In this document: positions 41,677-51,260 of the stretch, piece by piece
Numbering within the stretch: position 1 is the stretch's first letter
How the letters are laid out: every line of letters starts with the position of its first letter
Assembly: GCF_001612825.1 (NCBI RefSeq)
Contig: NZ_BDBE01000051.1
Location: 1-64,000, forward strand
From: Nocardia caishijiensis NBRC 108228
GTDB taxonomy: Bacteria > Actinomycetota > Actinomycetes > Mycobacteriales > Mycobacteriaceae
DNA length: 64,000 nt
Reading direction: 5' to 3'
Translations under genes and position numbers: made by a program
The notes under the pieces: generated by a model
Database searches by the model: none
Seen by the model: only the letters and a program-made list of their open reading frames with translations
What the model was told of the DNA's origin: nothing

Positions 41677-42306
41677 CTACAGCGACCCGATCCAGTTGCG
41701 CAGCAGCTGTGCGCCCGCGTCGCCGGACTTCTCCGGGTGGAACTGGGTGGCCGACAGCGGCCCGTTCTCGACCGCCGCGAGGAACGGCACACCGTGCTCC
41801 GACCAGGTGAGCTTCGGCGGCGGAATGTGGTCGGCTTCGGGCAGTTCCCACTGCTGGGCGGCGTAGGAGTGGACGAAGTAGAAACGGGTGTCGGCGTCCA
41901 TGCCCGCGAACAGGGTGCTTTCGGCGGGTGCTTTCACCGTGTTCCAGCCCATGTGCGGCAGGACGGGGGCGTCCAGACCGGCGACCGTGCCCGGCCATTC
42001 ACCGCAGCCCTCGGTTTCCACCCCGAACTCCACACCACGGTCGAACATGATCTGCATGCCGACGCAGATGCCGAGCACCGGACGTCCACCGGCCAGGCGC
42101 TGGCCGATGATGCGTTCACCACGCACCGCGCGCAGCCCGGCCATACACGCCGCGAACGCGCCGACACCGGGGACGACGAGACCGTCGGCCGCCAGCGCGG
42201 CGGTCGGGTCGGCGGTGACCTCCACCTGGGCGCCCGCCCGCACCAGGGCGCGTTCGGCGGAGTGCAGGTTGCCGGAGCCGTAGTCCAGCAGCACGACGGA
42301 TTTCAC
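41677..42306 (-). CDS. hisH: Imidazole glycerol phosphate synthase glutaminase subunit
   Basis: A 209-residue class I glutamine amidotransferase that supplies ammonia to HisF. The triad is complete: Cys81 in G-I-C-V-G-M-Q, His190 and Glu192 in Q-F-H-P-E-K. The P-G-V-G-A-F oxyanion block is present. The ATG overlaps the hisB stop by four bases. It is the last gene of the hisD-hisC-hisB-hisH unit; in mycobacteria hisA would follow here. Confidence 0.97.
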   Translation of the reverse strand: MKSVVLLDYGSGNLHSAERALVRAGAQVEVTADPTAALAADGLVVPGVGAFAACMAGLRAVRGERIIGQRLAGGRPVLGICVGMQIMFDRGVEFGVETEGCGEWPGTVAGLDAPVLPHMGWNTVKAPAESTLFAGMDADTRFYFVHSYAAQQWELPEADHIPPPKLTWSEHGVPFLAAVENGPLSATQFHPEKSGDAGAQLLRNWIGSL

Positions 42307-42917
42307 AGCACACCTTTCGTGGACGGCACACCGCTCACCCGGGGATCGATCTCGACGGCCGCGCGCAACGCGCGGGCGACCGCCTTGAATTCGGCCTCGG
42401 TGATGTGGTGCTGGTCGCGCCCGTAGAGCACCCGCACGTGCAGGGCGATACGCGCGTTCTGCGCGATCGATTCGAACACGTGCTTGTTGAGCACCGTCGA
42501 ATACGACGCACCGGGTCCCGCGCTGGGAATGATGGTGTGCACCAGGTGTTCCGGTTCGCCGGTGAACACGCAGTACGGCCGCCCGGACACGTCGACGGCG
42601 GCGTGGGCGAGGGTCTCGTCCATGGGGATGAAGGCGTCACCGAACCGGCGGATGCCCTTCTTGTCGCCGAGCGCCTGCCCGAGTGCCTGCCCGAACACGA
42701 TGGCGGTGTCCTCGACGGTGTGGTGTGCCTCGATCTCGATATCGCCTTCGGCACGCACCACCAGGTCGAACCCGGCGTGGGCACCGAGGGCGGTGAGCAT
42801 GTGGTCGTAGAACGGCACACCGGTGGAGATCTCGGTGTCGCCGCTGCCGTCGAGGTTCAGCTCGACCAGGATCGAGGATTCCTTGGTGACCCGCTCCACG
42901 CGCGCTGTTCTGCTCAT
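42303..42917 (-). CDS. hisB: Imidazoleglycerol-phosphate dehydratase
   Basis: A 204-residue monofunctional HisB, which dehydrates imidazole glycerol phosphate using manganese. The metal motifs are clear: G-V-P-F-Y-D-H-M-L near the start, I-E-A-H-H-T-V-E-D-T in the middle, and L-Y-G-R-D-Q-H-H-I-T-E-A-E-F. The ATG is 14 bases after the hisC stop. No fused phosphatase domain is present, as is usual in actinobacteria; histidinol-phosphate phosphatase must be a separate protein. Confidence 0.97.
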   Translation of the reverse strand: MSRTARVERVTKESSILVELNLDGSGDTEISTGVPFYDHMLTALGAHAGFDLVVRAEGDIEIEAHHTVEDTAIVFGQALGQALGDKKGIRRFGDAFIPMDETLAHAAVDVSGRPYCVFTGEPEHLVHTIIPSAGPGASYSTVLNKHVFESIAQNARIALHVRVLYGRDQHHITEAEFKAVARALRAAVEIDPRVSGVPSTKGVL

Positions 42918-42931
42918 GATGTGTTTCTCCA

Positions 42932-44059
42932 CTACTGGGTGAGGTCGGTGGCGGCGATATCGCGGCTCACCCGCAGGAACTCGTCGTTCTCGGCGGCGAG
43001 CCCGATGGTGGCGCGCAGGTAGCCGGGAATGCCGACATCGCGGATGAGCACCCCCGCGTCGAGGTAGTGCTGCCAGGCGCGGGCCGCGTCGGTGAACCGG
43101 CCGAACAGCACGAAGTTGGCATCGCTGGGGATCACCTCGAACCCGAACGAGGCGAGCGCGGCGGCGACCCGATCGCGCTGCGCCGCCAATTCGGCCACGC
43201 TGGCGAGGGTTTCGTCGGCGTGGCGCAGGGCGGCGCGGGCGGCGGCCTGGGTGACCACCGACAGGTGATACGGCAACCGGACGAGCAGGATCGCGTCGAT
43301 GACCGCGGGCGAGGCGGCCAGGTAACCGAGTCGGCCACCGGCGAAGGCGAACGCCTTGCTCATCGTGCGGGTGACCACCAGCTTGGTCGGGTAGCGGTCG
43401 ATCAGGGTGATCGCGCTCGGCGCGGCCGAGAACTCCCCGTACGCCTCGTCCACCACGACGATGCCCGACGCGGCGTCGAGCACGCGCTCGAGGTCGTCGA
43501 TCGGGATGCTGTGGCCGGTGGGGTTGTTCGGGCTGGTCACGAACACCACGTCGGGTCGGCGTTCGGCGATCTGCGCGACGGCGTAGTCGATGTCGAGGGA
43601 GAAGTCGCTGCCGCGCGCGGCCTCGAGCCACTCGGTGTCGATGCCCTCGGAGATGATCGGGTGCATCGAGTACGACGGCACGAAACCCAGGGCACTGCGG
43701 CCCGGCCCGCCGAAGGCCTGCAACAGCTGCTGCAGGATCTCGTTGGAGCCGTTGGCCGCCCACACATTGCTGGTGTCGACGGCGACACCGGTCTGGCGGG
43801 TCAGGTACTCGGCCAGGTCGTGGCGCAGCGCGACGGCGTCCCGATCCGGGTAGCGGTGCAGGTCGGCGGCGGCGGCGCGCACCGATTCGGCGACGTCGTC
43901 GACGAGCGCGCGACTCGGCGGGTGCGGGTTCTCGTTGGTGTTGAGTTGCACCGGCACCGTCAACTGCGGTGCGCCGTACGGGGATTTGCCGCGCAGGTTG
44001 TCGCGCAGCGGCAGCTGATCGAGGGTCGCCGAGGCACCGGGCACAGTCGGGGTGCTCAT
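42932..44059 (-). CDS. hisC: Histidinol-phosphate aminotransferase
   Basis: A 375-residue PLP enzyme of the aminotransferase I/II fold that converts imidazole acetol phosphate to histidinol phosphate. The L-N-T-N-E-N-P substrate block, A-A-N-G-S-N-E, S-P-N-N-P-T-G and the V-V-D-E-A-Y block are present. The PLP Lys is in T-M-S-K-A-F, and R-L-G-Y follows. ATG 44059 was chosen as the family start, 37 bases after the hisD stop. It belongs to the hisD-hisC-hisB-hisH unit. Confidence 0.97.
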   Translation of the reverse strand: MSTPTVPGASATLDQLPLRDNLRGKSPYGAPQLTVPVQLNTNENPHPPSRALVDDVAESVRAAAADLHRYPDRDAVALRHDLAEYLTRQTGVAVDTSNVWAANGSNEILQQLLQAFGGPGRSALGFVPSYSMHPIISEGIDTEWLEAARGSDFSLDIDYAVAQIAERRPDVVFVTSPNNPTGHSIPIDDLERVLDAASGIVVVDEAYGEFSAAPSAITLIDRYPTKLVVTRTMSKAFAFAGGRLGYLAASPAVIDAILLVRLPYHLSVVTQAAARAALRHADETLASVAELAAQRDRVAAALASFGFEVIPSDANFVLFGRFTDAARAWQHYLDAGVLIRDVGIPGYLRATIGLAAENDEFLRVSRDIAATDLTQ

Positions 44060-44096
44060 TCCGTCACCTCGCAAGTGCTGGACGCACGAACGCCGG

Positions 44097-45434
44097 TCAT
44101 GACAGCGCCTCGAATCGCGCCTGCACAGCCTGGCCGTGCGCGGGCAGGTCCTCGGCGTTCGCCAGCGCGACCACGTGTCCCGCGACATCCTTCAACGCGG
44201 CCTCCGTGTACTCCACGATGTGGATGCCACGCAGGAAGGTCTGCACGCTCAGGCCCGAGGAGTGCCGCGCGCAACCGGCGGTGGGCAGCACGTGGTTGGA
44301 TCCGGCGCAGTAGTCACCGAGGCTCACCGGTGCCCACGGACCGACGAAGATCGCGCCCGCGCTGCGCACCCGCGCCGCCACGGCAGCGGCGTCGGCGGTC
44401 TGGATCTCGAGGTGCTCGGCGGCGTAGGCGTCGACCACGCGCAGACCCTGCGCGATGTCGTCGACGAGGACGATCCCGGACTGCTTGCCGCTCAACGCTT
44501 CCCGCACCCGGTCGTGGTGCTTCACCACGGCCAGCTGGGCGTTGACGGCGGCATCCACCGCATCGGCCAGGGCGACCGAATCGGTGACGAGCACGCTGGC
44601 GGCGAGCACATCGTGCTCGGCCTGGCTGATGAGGTCGGCGGCCACGTGCACGGGGTCGGCGGTGGCGTCGGCCAGCACGGCGATCTCGGTGGGGCCCGCC
44701 TCGGCGTCGATGCCGACGAGCCCGCGGCACAACCGCTTGGCAGCGGTCACGTAGATGTTGCCCGGCCCGGTGATGAGGTCGACCGGTTCGAGCGCCGCAC
44801 CGTCGGTGTCGATGCCGCCGTAGGACAGCAGCGCCACGGCTTGGGCACCACCGACGGCCCACACCTCGTCGACGCCGAGCAGCGCGGCGGCGGCCAGGAT
44901 CGTCGGGTGCGGCAGCCCACCGAACTGCGCCTGCGGCGGCGAGGACACCACCAGCGATTCCACGCCCGCGGCCTGCGCCGGGACGACATTCATCACGACC
45001 GACGACGGGTACACGGCATTACCGCCGGGCACATACAGCCCCACCCGTTCCACCGGCACCCACTTCTCGGTGACGGTGCCACCGGGCACCACCTCGGTGA
45101 CCGAATCGGTGCGGCGCTGATCGGCGTGCACCTTCCTGGTCCGCTCGATGGCCACTTCGAGCGCGGCGCGCACGGCGGGGTCGAGGGCGTCGAGGGCCTT
45201 GCCCAGCTCGGCGACCGGCACCCGGACCGCGCTGGGGCGGACACCGTCGAACTTCTCGCTGTAGTCCAGCGCGGCCTCGGCGCCCCGGTCGCGGATGTCG
45301 TCGACGACCGGCCGCACATGATGCAGCACCGAGTCGACGTCGACCCCTCCGCGCGGCAGCGCGGTGCGCAGCTCGGCGGCGGAGGGAGTACGACCGCGCA
45401 GATCGACGCGGGCGAGCTCGATGCGGGGAGTCAT
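44097..45434 (-). CDS. hisD: Histidinol dehydrogenase
   Basis: A 445-residue zinc enzyme that oxidises histidinol to histidine in two NAD-dependent steps. The Y-V-P-G-G family start block, the zinc-site Q-A-E-H-D and the loop with S-D-Q-type residues are seen, as is the G-P-G-N block. The later G-S-N-H-V-L-P-T motif is present. It is the first gene of hisD-hisC-hisB-hisH on the minus strand. The 143-base upstream gap contains the promoter region and the terminator of the convergent-facing kinase operon. Confidence 0.97.
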   Translation of the reverse strand: MTPRIELARVDLRGRTPSAAELRTALPRGGVDVDSVLHHVRPVVDDIRDRGAEAALDYSEKFDGVRPSAVRVPVAELGKALDALDPAVRAALEVAIERTRKVHADQRRTDSVTEVVPGGTVTEKWVPVERVGLYVPGGNAVYPSSVVMNVVPAQAAGVESLVVSSPPQAQFGGLPHPTILAAAALLGVDEVWAVGGAQAVALLSYGGIDTDGAALEPVDLITGPGNIYVTAAKRLCRGLVGIDAEAGPTEIAVLADATADPVHVAADLISQAEHDVLAASVLVTDSVALADAVDAAVNAQLAVVKHHDRVREALSGKQSGIVLVDDIAQGLRVVDAYAAEHLEIQTADAAAVAARVRSAGAIFVGPWAPVSLGDYCAGSNHVLPTAGCARHSSGLSVQTFLRGIHIVEYTEAALKDVAGHVVALANAEDLPAHGQAVQARFEALS

Positions 45435-45532
45435 ATCGGAGTGCGGTCCTGTTCTGTGCGTGGCATCAGGTCAGGTACCAGCCTAATGGGCGGCAACCAC
45501 CGCTTTTCCGCCACATCCTCCTCACGCGCCGA

Positions 45533-45555
45533 TCCGCCCGTGTGTGACGGGCGGA
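45533..45555 (-). terminator. Hairpin after the kinase gene
   Basis: A perfect nine-base inverted repeat (45533-45541 with 45547-45555) with loop GTGTG lies 22 bases beyond the stop of the minus-strand kinase gene, upstream of hisD. No T-run follows. Confidence 0.65.
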
Positions 45556-45577
45556 CCAGCGGTTTTCGGCGGGTGAC

Positions 45578-47182
45578 CTAGCGGGTGTCGCCGTCGATGC
45601 GCAGGTTGCCGTTGTAGTTCACCACGCGCATGACCATCGACTTGGTCTGGCCGTCGATGGTGATGCTGGCCAGGCGCATATCGGTCGAGCCGTCGGCGTT
45701 GTTGCCGCTGACGGCGGTGATGCTGGTGAAGCTGGTGATCACGCGGGAGTTCCAGTACTGCCGGAACTCCGCCTCGCTGCCGTACACCTGCTGCGCGGCG
45801 GGGGTGAGCATCGACCACGACCCGGCCGGATCGCTGAAGAAGTTCTCCACCAGCAGACCGGCCGACCCGATGTTCACGGTGCCGGTATTGGGCGCCTGAC
45901 CAAGCGCGGGGATCGCCGAGGTCGTCGTCGGCGCGACAGCGGCCTGCGCCGTCGTCGTCGAATTCGCCTGCACCTGAGGCGAATCGGAGTCCGACCCACT
46001 CATGGCACTGATCGCGACGGCGATCGCGGCGATCACCGCGCCGACACCCGACCCGATCAGCACCGCACGGCCCTTGCCCGGCTGCTTGCGCGGCGCGGGG
46101 GCGGGCTGGGCCTGGGTGGGCGGATGCGCGGCGGTGTCGTAGCGCGGCTGCTGCGGGCGCGGCTGCGACCGGATCTGGCGGGTGGCGGCGTTGGACGCGC
46201 CCGCGTGCGAGGCACGCCTGCCGCCGGACTGCCGGATCACCTGCGTGGTGGCGGCCGAGTTGCGGCGGCCGTAGGCCTCGCTGGCGGGGACGAACCCGGC
46301 GGGCACCGCGTCGGCGTCGTCGGCGAAGGCGGCCAGCGCGTCGCGGGCCTCGGTCATCGTCGGCCGGTCGAGCGGCTCGGGGTTGAGCAGGTCGAGCAGG
46401 AAATCGGTGGCCGGACCGGCATTGTGCGGTTCGCGCACCTGGCCGTTGGCCGCGGCGTAGAGCACGGCGAGCGGGTTGGCGTTGGCGCCGTAGGGCGGCT
46501 CGCCTTCCAGCGCGTGGAACAGGGTGGCGCCGAGTGCGAACACGTCGGCGGCCGGTGTCGGGTCGGCGCCGCGCGCCACTTCGGGCGCCAGGTACGCGGC
46601 GGTGCCGCAGATGAGGCCGGTCTCGGTGAGGGTCACATCGCCCGCGGCGCGCGAGATGCCGAAGTCGGTGATCTTCACCTCACCGTGCTCGCCGAGCAGG
46701 ATGTTGCCCGGCTTCACGTCGCGGTGCACGAGCCCGGCCTGGTGGGCGGCGATCAGCGACGACGCCACCTGCTCACCGATGCGGGCCACCTCGAGCAGCG
46801 GCAACGGGCCCTTCTGGCCCAGTTCCGCGGCGAGGCTCACCGACTTCAGGTATTCCATCACCAGGCACGGATCACCGTTGTGCTCGGTGATGTCGAAAAC
46901 GACGATGGCGTTGGGATGCTGGAAGCGTGCCGCGTTGCGGGCTTCGCGAATCGCCCGCTGGCGCAGCACATCTCGCTCGGCCTCGGGCAGGCTCGGCTTG
47001 ATGTGGATCTGCTTCACCGCAACCGAGCGTTGGAGGCGTTCGTCGACAGCGCGCCATACAACGCCTGTGCCGCCGCTACCAATACGCTCGACCAGGCGGT
47101 AATGCTCCGCGATCTTCTGACCGGTATCGATGGCGCCTACTCCGAACCTTCTCGAAATTGTGACATCCCGCGTATTGACCAT
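45578..47182 (-). CDS. Ser/Thr protein kinase, transmembrane (PknB-like)
   Basis: A 534-residue receptor kinase. The kinase domain covers about 27-290: Gly-loop G-S-G-G-T-G (35-40), Lys57, H-R-D-V-K-P-G-N (153-160) with Asp155, D-F-G (173-175), and A-P-E (199-201). A Pro/Gln/Arg-rich juxtamembrane linker of about 80 residues follows, then one membrane span (about 373-393). The extracellular part has a Thr/Ala/Gln-rich linker and a final approximately 100-residue domain that looks NTF2-like, not PASTA. The PBP-like lipoprotein gene is directly upstream, so it may control envelope synthesis. The start ATG lacks a clear ribosome site; the true start could be slightly downstream. Confidence 0.93.
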   Translation of the reverse strand: MVNTRDVTISRRFGVGAIDTGQKIAEHYRLVERIGSGGTGVVWRAVDERLQRSVAVKQIHIKPSLPEAERDVLRQRAIREARNAARFQHPNAIVVFDITEHNGDPCLVMEYLKSVSLAAELGQKGPLPLLEVARIGEQVASSLIAAHQAGLVHRDVKPGNILLGEHGEVKITDFGISRAAGDVTLTETGLICGTAAYLAPEVARGADPTPAADVFALGATLFHALEGEPPYGANANPLAVLYAAANGQVREPHNAGPATDFLLDLLNPEPLDRPTMTEARDALAAFADDADAVPAGFVPASEAYGRRNSAATTQVIRQSGGRRASHAGASNAATRQIRSQPRPQQPRYDTAAHPPTQAQPAPAPRKQPGKGRAVLIGSGVGAVIAAIAVAISAMSGSDSDSPQVQANSTTTAQAAVAPTTTSAIPALGQAPNTGTVNIGSAGLLVENFFSDPAGSWSMLTPAAQQVYGSEAEFRQYWNSRVITSFTSITAVSGNNADGSTDMRLASITIDGQTKSMVMRVVNYNGNLRIDGDTR

Positions 47183-47270
47183 GGATATGGCCCGCCGACG
47201 AGTGTAGCTCGACTGGTGTTGACCGCGTGCGGCAGCGGGGGGATTGCACGCCTGCGGAGAGTGAGATGGC

Positions 47271-49010
47271 TCATCGTGTCACACGAAGCATCCGTCCCGC
47301 CGACTCGACCGCCGGTCCGGAGCTGCCCGCGTCGGCGACGAAGACCGCGAAGGCGAGGTCGTCGCGGATCCCGACGAACCAGCCGTGCGCGTGCTGGTCG
47401 TCCAGATACTCCGCGGTACCGGTCTTGCCGAGCAGACCGGGGATGTCGCGCAGAGCGGTGGCGGTTCCGGCGCTCACCGTCTCGGCCATCATGGCCTCCA
47501 CCTGCGCTGTCACCGCGACGGGCACCGGTTCGGCCTGGCGGTCGGCGGTGCCGGGACGGCCCGCGACCACCGACGGGGCGGGGGCGCTCCCCCGGGCCAG
47601 CGAGGCGGCGACCAGGGCCATCCCGAACGGTGACGCCGTCACGGTGCCCTGCCCGATGCTCGCCTCCACCTGCTGCGCCGGATTCCGGGCGGCGGGCACC
47701 TTCCCCGTGACGGTCGTCAAGCCGGGTGTCACATAGTCCACGCCGAGACCGAGCTGTGCGGCGGCCTCGGTGAGCCCGTCGGCGGGCAGACGCACCCCGA
47801 GCGACGCCATCGTCGTATTGCAGGATCGGGCGAAGGCGGTGTGCAGCGCGACGTCGCCGAGGTCGAAACCGTCGTCGTTGGGGATGGTCCGGCCCTCGAT
47901 GGTGGCGCGCCCCGGGCACGGCAGCACGGTGTCGGCGGTGACGCCGCCCGCCTGCAGCGCGGCCGACACCGTCACGGTCTTGAAGGTCGAACCCGGCGGG
48001 TAGAGGCCGGTGAGCGCGATCGGTCCCTGCGCGTCGGCCGGTGCGTTCTGCGCGACGGCGAGGACCTCGCCGGTGGAGGGTCGCAGCGCCACGATCGCGG
48101 CGGGCGTCGGCACCGGTGCCAGTGCGCCTTCGGCGGCGTTCTGTAGGTCGATGTCGAGGGTGGTGGCGATGTCGGTGGTCGCGGTGGCGTCGGGACCGGC
48201 GATGCGCTGGGTGCCCGAGGGCGTGTGGGCGCGTACCGCCCAGCCCGCGGCGTCGTCGGCCTGGTGCTGCCAGAGTTCGGTGAGCCCGGCCAGCGTCGGT
48301 GCGGCGAGGGTCTTGTCGACGGTCAGCAGTCTCGGCTGCGGCGCGAGGGTCACCCCGCGCAGTCCGGTCAGCGCGTCACGGACCGGCGCGATGTCGGCCT
48401 CACGCAGCGCGACGGCGGTGATCGGTTTGCCCTGCGCCGCACCGAGATCCGCGCTCAAGGTGGCCTCGGTGACGCCGTGTGGCGCGAGCGCGGCGGCCAC
48501 GGCGGGCAGGTCGGCGTCGGGGGCGATGGTCACCAGGGTCACCACCTGCTCGGTCATCAGCTCGCCGCCGCTCGCGTCGAGCACGCGGGCGGGTTTCGGC
48601 GGGACCGGGCTGTAGCTGAGCGGTCCGAGCTCGAGGCCGGGCGCCACGGTCGCCGGGTTCCAGTCGATCTTCCAGTCGTTCTCGTCGGCGGTTCCGGTGC
48701 TGGTGTAGGTCCATTCGTCCTGGCCGCCGGTGCCGAGCTTCCAGGTGGATTCGAGGGTGAAGCTCGCCTCGTCGGTGGCGCTCACCCGCACGGTGTCGTT
48801 CGTGCCGAGGTTCTCGAACAGGGTGGTCAGCGTCTGGCGGGCCTGGTCGGGCGCGTCGGTGAGGGCCGCGGCGGCGGCCGCGTCACCGCTGCTCAGGGCC
48901 TGGGCGAAAGACTCGGCCACGGTCTGTGGCTGGTCCGGGCCGGACGAGCACGCGAGGGGCACGACAGCGAGCGCGACGAGCAGGACCGATGCCTTGCGGG
49001 GGATGCGCAC
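47271..49010 (-). CDS. Penicillin-binding lipoprotein (transpeptidase with MecA-type N-terminal domain)
   Basis: A 579-residue class B-like penicillin-binding protein. The signal ends in lipobox P-L-A-C with Cys21. Residues about 28-130 form an NTF2-like/MecA N-terminal domain. The transpeptidase has S-T-F-K (341-344, nucleophile Ser341), S-C-N (396-398) and K-T-G (529-531) motifs in correct order. This resembles the M. tuberculosis Rv2864c lipoprotein. It cross-links peptidoglycan outside the membrane. Its gene lies 46 bases after an acyltransferase and 88 bases before the Ser/Thr kinase, so the three may be co-expressed. Confidence 0.93.
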   Translation of the reverse strand: MRIPRKASVLLVALAVVPLACSSGPDQPQTVAESFAQALSSGDAAAAAALTDAPDQARQTLTTLFENLGTNDTVRVSATDEASFTLESTWKLGTGGQDEWTYTSTGTADENDWKIDWNPATVAPGLELGPLSYSPVPPKPARVLDASGGELMTEQVVTLVTIAPDADLPAVAAALAPHGVTEATLSADLGAAQGKPITAVALREADIAPVRDALTGLRGVTLAPQPRLLTVDKTLAAPTLAGLTELWQHQADDAAGWAVRAHTPSGTQRIAGPDATATTDIATTLDIDLQNAAEGALAPVPTPAAIVALRPSTGEVLAVAQNAPADAQGPIALTGLYPPGSTFKTVTVSAALQAGGVTADTVLPCPGRATIEGRTIPNDDGFDLGDVALHTAFARSCNTTMASLGVRLPADGLTEAAAQLGLGVDYVTPGLTTVTGKVPAARNPAQQVEASIGQGTVTASPFGMALVAASLARGSAPAPSVVAGRPGTADRQAEPVPVAVTAQVEAMMAETVSAGTATALRDIPGLLGKTGTAEYLDDQHAHGWFVGIRDDLAFAVFVADAGSSGPAVESAGRMLRVTR

Positions 49011-49056
49011 GGGTCCGAGGGTAGCCGGACGCGGAGCGCGCGTGGTGATCTCGCTC

Positions 49057-51159
49057 TCACCACCAGCCGGTGACGGCGGCGATCTGACGCCCGAGTTCGG
49101 GGGCGAGCGACCGGGAGTAGCTGGCGGTGAGGTGGTGTTCGTCGCGATAGATCAGCACGTTGCCCTCCACGACCCGGCAGCGTTGCGGGCGGCACACGGC
49201 GTCGGACAGGTCGAGCAGGTAGATGTTCGGATACCCGGCCGCGGGGGCGGCGGCGGGATCCACGGCGTCGAGGGCCTCGCTGCGATCCATACCGCAGCTG
49301 TCGGGATCGCCGCGATGGGCGAGACAGTCCGGGGCACGGTAGAACACCCCGTCGCGACGCAGGCGCGGTGTGTCGCGCAGGGCGAGCACGTTGAGCCCGC
49401 GATCCTGCAGGGCCGACCACACCTCGAGGTATTCACCGGGCACTTCGTCGCCGGGAGCGTCCTGGCGGTAGCGGGTCGAGAGGGTGACCACCCACTCCGG
49501 CTGCTCGGCCGCCAGCCGGTCGAGCACCTCCACCGACCACTCGTGGCATTCGGGGAAGGGCCATTCGGCGTAGGACGGCTCGTCGACCAACACCAGCGGG
49601 CACCCTTCCTTGAGGTAGGACACCACCCGGAATCCGTGTTCGGCGCCGAGGACCTCGAGGGCGGGCAGCCAGTGTTCGGAATGGGACCCGCCGACCAGCG
49701 CGATCGACCGGGTGGCGTCCGGGTCGCCGTAGACGCAGGTGCGGACCTCGCGGTTGGGCGTGATGCAGCCGTCGGTGGTCGGCGAGGGGGTGTCGACGTG
49801 ACCTTCGAACACGGTGGGGCGCATGGGCGACTTGGCGAATTCGGCACCGGAGAGCAGTGCGGTGGCTCCTGGATAGCGCAGGCTGTCGAGGTCGCGGGGC
49901 GGCACGGCCGGATTGGCGAGCAGCACCATCTGCCAGCCGAGGGCCGACGCGAGCACCGCGACGGTGAGCGCCCCGACGAGGGTGCCGGTGGCCTTGTGCG
50001 GTGGTGTCTGCTGACCGCGCGGAGCCATGCGCAGCGGTGCCTCGATCCAGCGCGCGGTGGCGTAGGCGGGAATCAGCGAGACACCGATCACCACGAGGCC
50101 GTCGACGACACCGGCGTCGGTGCGCCCGGTCTCCCCGAGGTAGAAGATGAGGATCGGCCAGTGCCACAGGTACAGCGGGTAGGCCATCGCGCCCAGTTCG
50201 GTACACACCCGCCCCGACAGGATCCGGCTCGCGGTTCCCGGTGTGGTGTCCGATCCGAACCCGGCGGCGATCACCAGGCACGCGGCCGTCACCGGCCACA
50301 GGGCGGCCATGCCGGGGAACTGGGTGGCACCGTCGAAGAGCGGACCGCACGCGAAGACCATCACCAGCCCGACCGCCGCCGCCAGGCCGCGCAGCCGGGC
50401 CGGTAGGCGCAGCCAGGGCGCGGCGACGGCGAGGACCGCACCGGCGAGGAGTTCCCAGCCGCGCGCGACAGTGTCGTAGTACGTCCAGGCCTGATGGTGT
50501 CCGGTGCCGGTCGTGGCGTACCAGAAGGAGAGCAGACCGATTCCGGTCAGGACCGCGACGAGTGTCGCGCGATCGGCCCTGCCCCGACGACGCAACCACG
50601 CCCAGCCCGCCAGGATCGCGAAGATCGCCAGGTAGAACTGCCCCTGGACCGACATCGACCACAGGTGTTGCAGCGGGCTCACCGTCGGGTCGGGCGCGGT
50701 GTAGTCGAGTTCGGCGACGGCCAGGTACCAGTTCTGGACGTAGAACATCGAGGCGAGGGTCTGGGCCGCCGTCTCCCCGAACAGGGTGTAGGGCCGCAGG
50801 GCGATCGTCGCGACCGCGATCGCGGCGAGCACCACGACCAGTGCCGGGGTCAATCTGCGCAGGGTTCGGCGCGCGGTCTCGGTGGCACTCACCCCACCGC
50901 CGCGTTCCACCCCCCGCACGATCGCGCCCGTGAAGAAGAAACCCGACAGCACGAGGAACACGTCGACGCCGCCGGAGACCCGGCCCGCCCACACATGGAA
51001 CGCCACGACCAGCGCGATCGCCACACCGCGCAACCCGTCCAGGTCTGTGCGCCAGCCCGGCCGGGCAGCGGCCCGGCTGGTACGGACCCCCTGCTCCGGC
51101 CGACCCGGCAGCGCGACATGAACCTTCGGCACGAACGACCCCACTGAATCGGACCCCAC
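49057..51159 (-). CDS. OafA/YrhL-type acyltransferase with C-terminal SGNH domain
   Basis: A 700-residue membrane acyltransferase. The AT3 part (about 38-390, roughly ten spans) opens with L-D-G-L-R-G-V-A-I and the V-A-F-H-V conserved His, then F-L-V-L-S-G-F-F. A flexible linker leads to an extracellular SGNH-like domain with G-G-S-H-S-E-H near residue 490 and the D-E-H-H block near residue 673. This architecture acylates extracellular polysaccharides, peptidoglycan or surface glycolipids. The substrate is unknown. The upstream region has an AT-rich stretch likely to hold the promoter. A PBP-lipoprotein gene follows. Confidence 0.92.
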   Translation of the reverse strand: MGSDSVGSFVPKVHVALPGRPEQGVRTSRAAARPGWRTDLDGLRGVAIALVVAFHVWAGRVSGGVDVFLVLSGFFFTGAIVRGVERGGGVSATETARRTLRRLTPALVVVLAAIAVATIALRPYTLFGETAAQTLASMFYVQNWYLAVAELDYTAPDPTVSPLQHLWSMSVQGQFYLAIFAILAGWAWLRRRGRADRATLVAVLTGIGLLSFWYATTGTGHHQAWTYYDTVARGWELLAGAVLAVAAPWLRLPARLRGLAAAVGLVMVFACGPLFDGATQFPGMAALWPVTAACLVIAAGFGSDTTPGTASRILSGRVCTELGAMAYPLYLWHWPILIFYLGETGRTDAGVVDGLVVIGVSLIPAYATARWIEAPLRMAPRGQQTPPHKATGTLVGALTVAVLASALGWQMVLLANPAVPPRDLDSLRYPGATALLSGAEFAKSPMRPTVFEGHVDTPSPTTDGCITPNREVRTCVYGDPDATRSIALVGGSHSEHWLPALEVLGAEHGFRVVSYLKEGCPLVLVDEPSYAEWPFPECHEWSVEVLDRLAAEQPEWVVTLSTRYRQDAPGDEVPGEYLEVWSALQDRGLNVLALRDTPRLRRDGVFYRAPDCLAHRGDPDSCGMDRSEALDAVDPAAAPAAGYPNIYLLDLSDAVCRPQRCRVVEGNVLIYRDEHHLTASYSRSLAPELGRQIAAVTGWW

Positions 51160-51260
51160 CGCAAGATCGGGGTTTTGTTTCCCGGCAAGTAACCATCAAT
51201 TTGCCGTAGCGACACGAGGGAAGCAAACCGCCGAGCCGTGTCAGGGGGACCGAAATGAGC

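Noticed and set aside
47271..49010. Beta-lactamase
   Set aside because: STFK, SCN and KTG are present, but the length, N-terminal MecA-like domain and lipobox fit a penicillin-binding transpeptidase.
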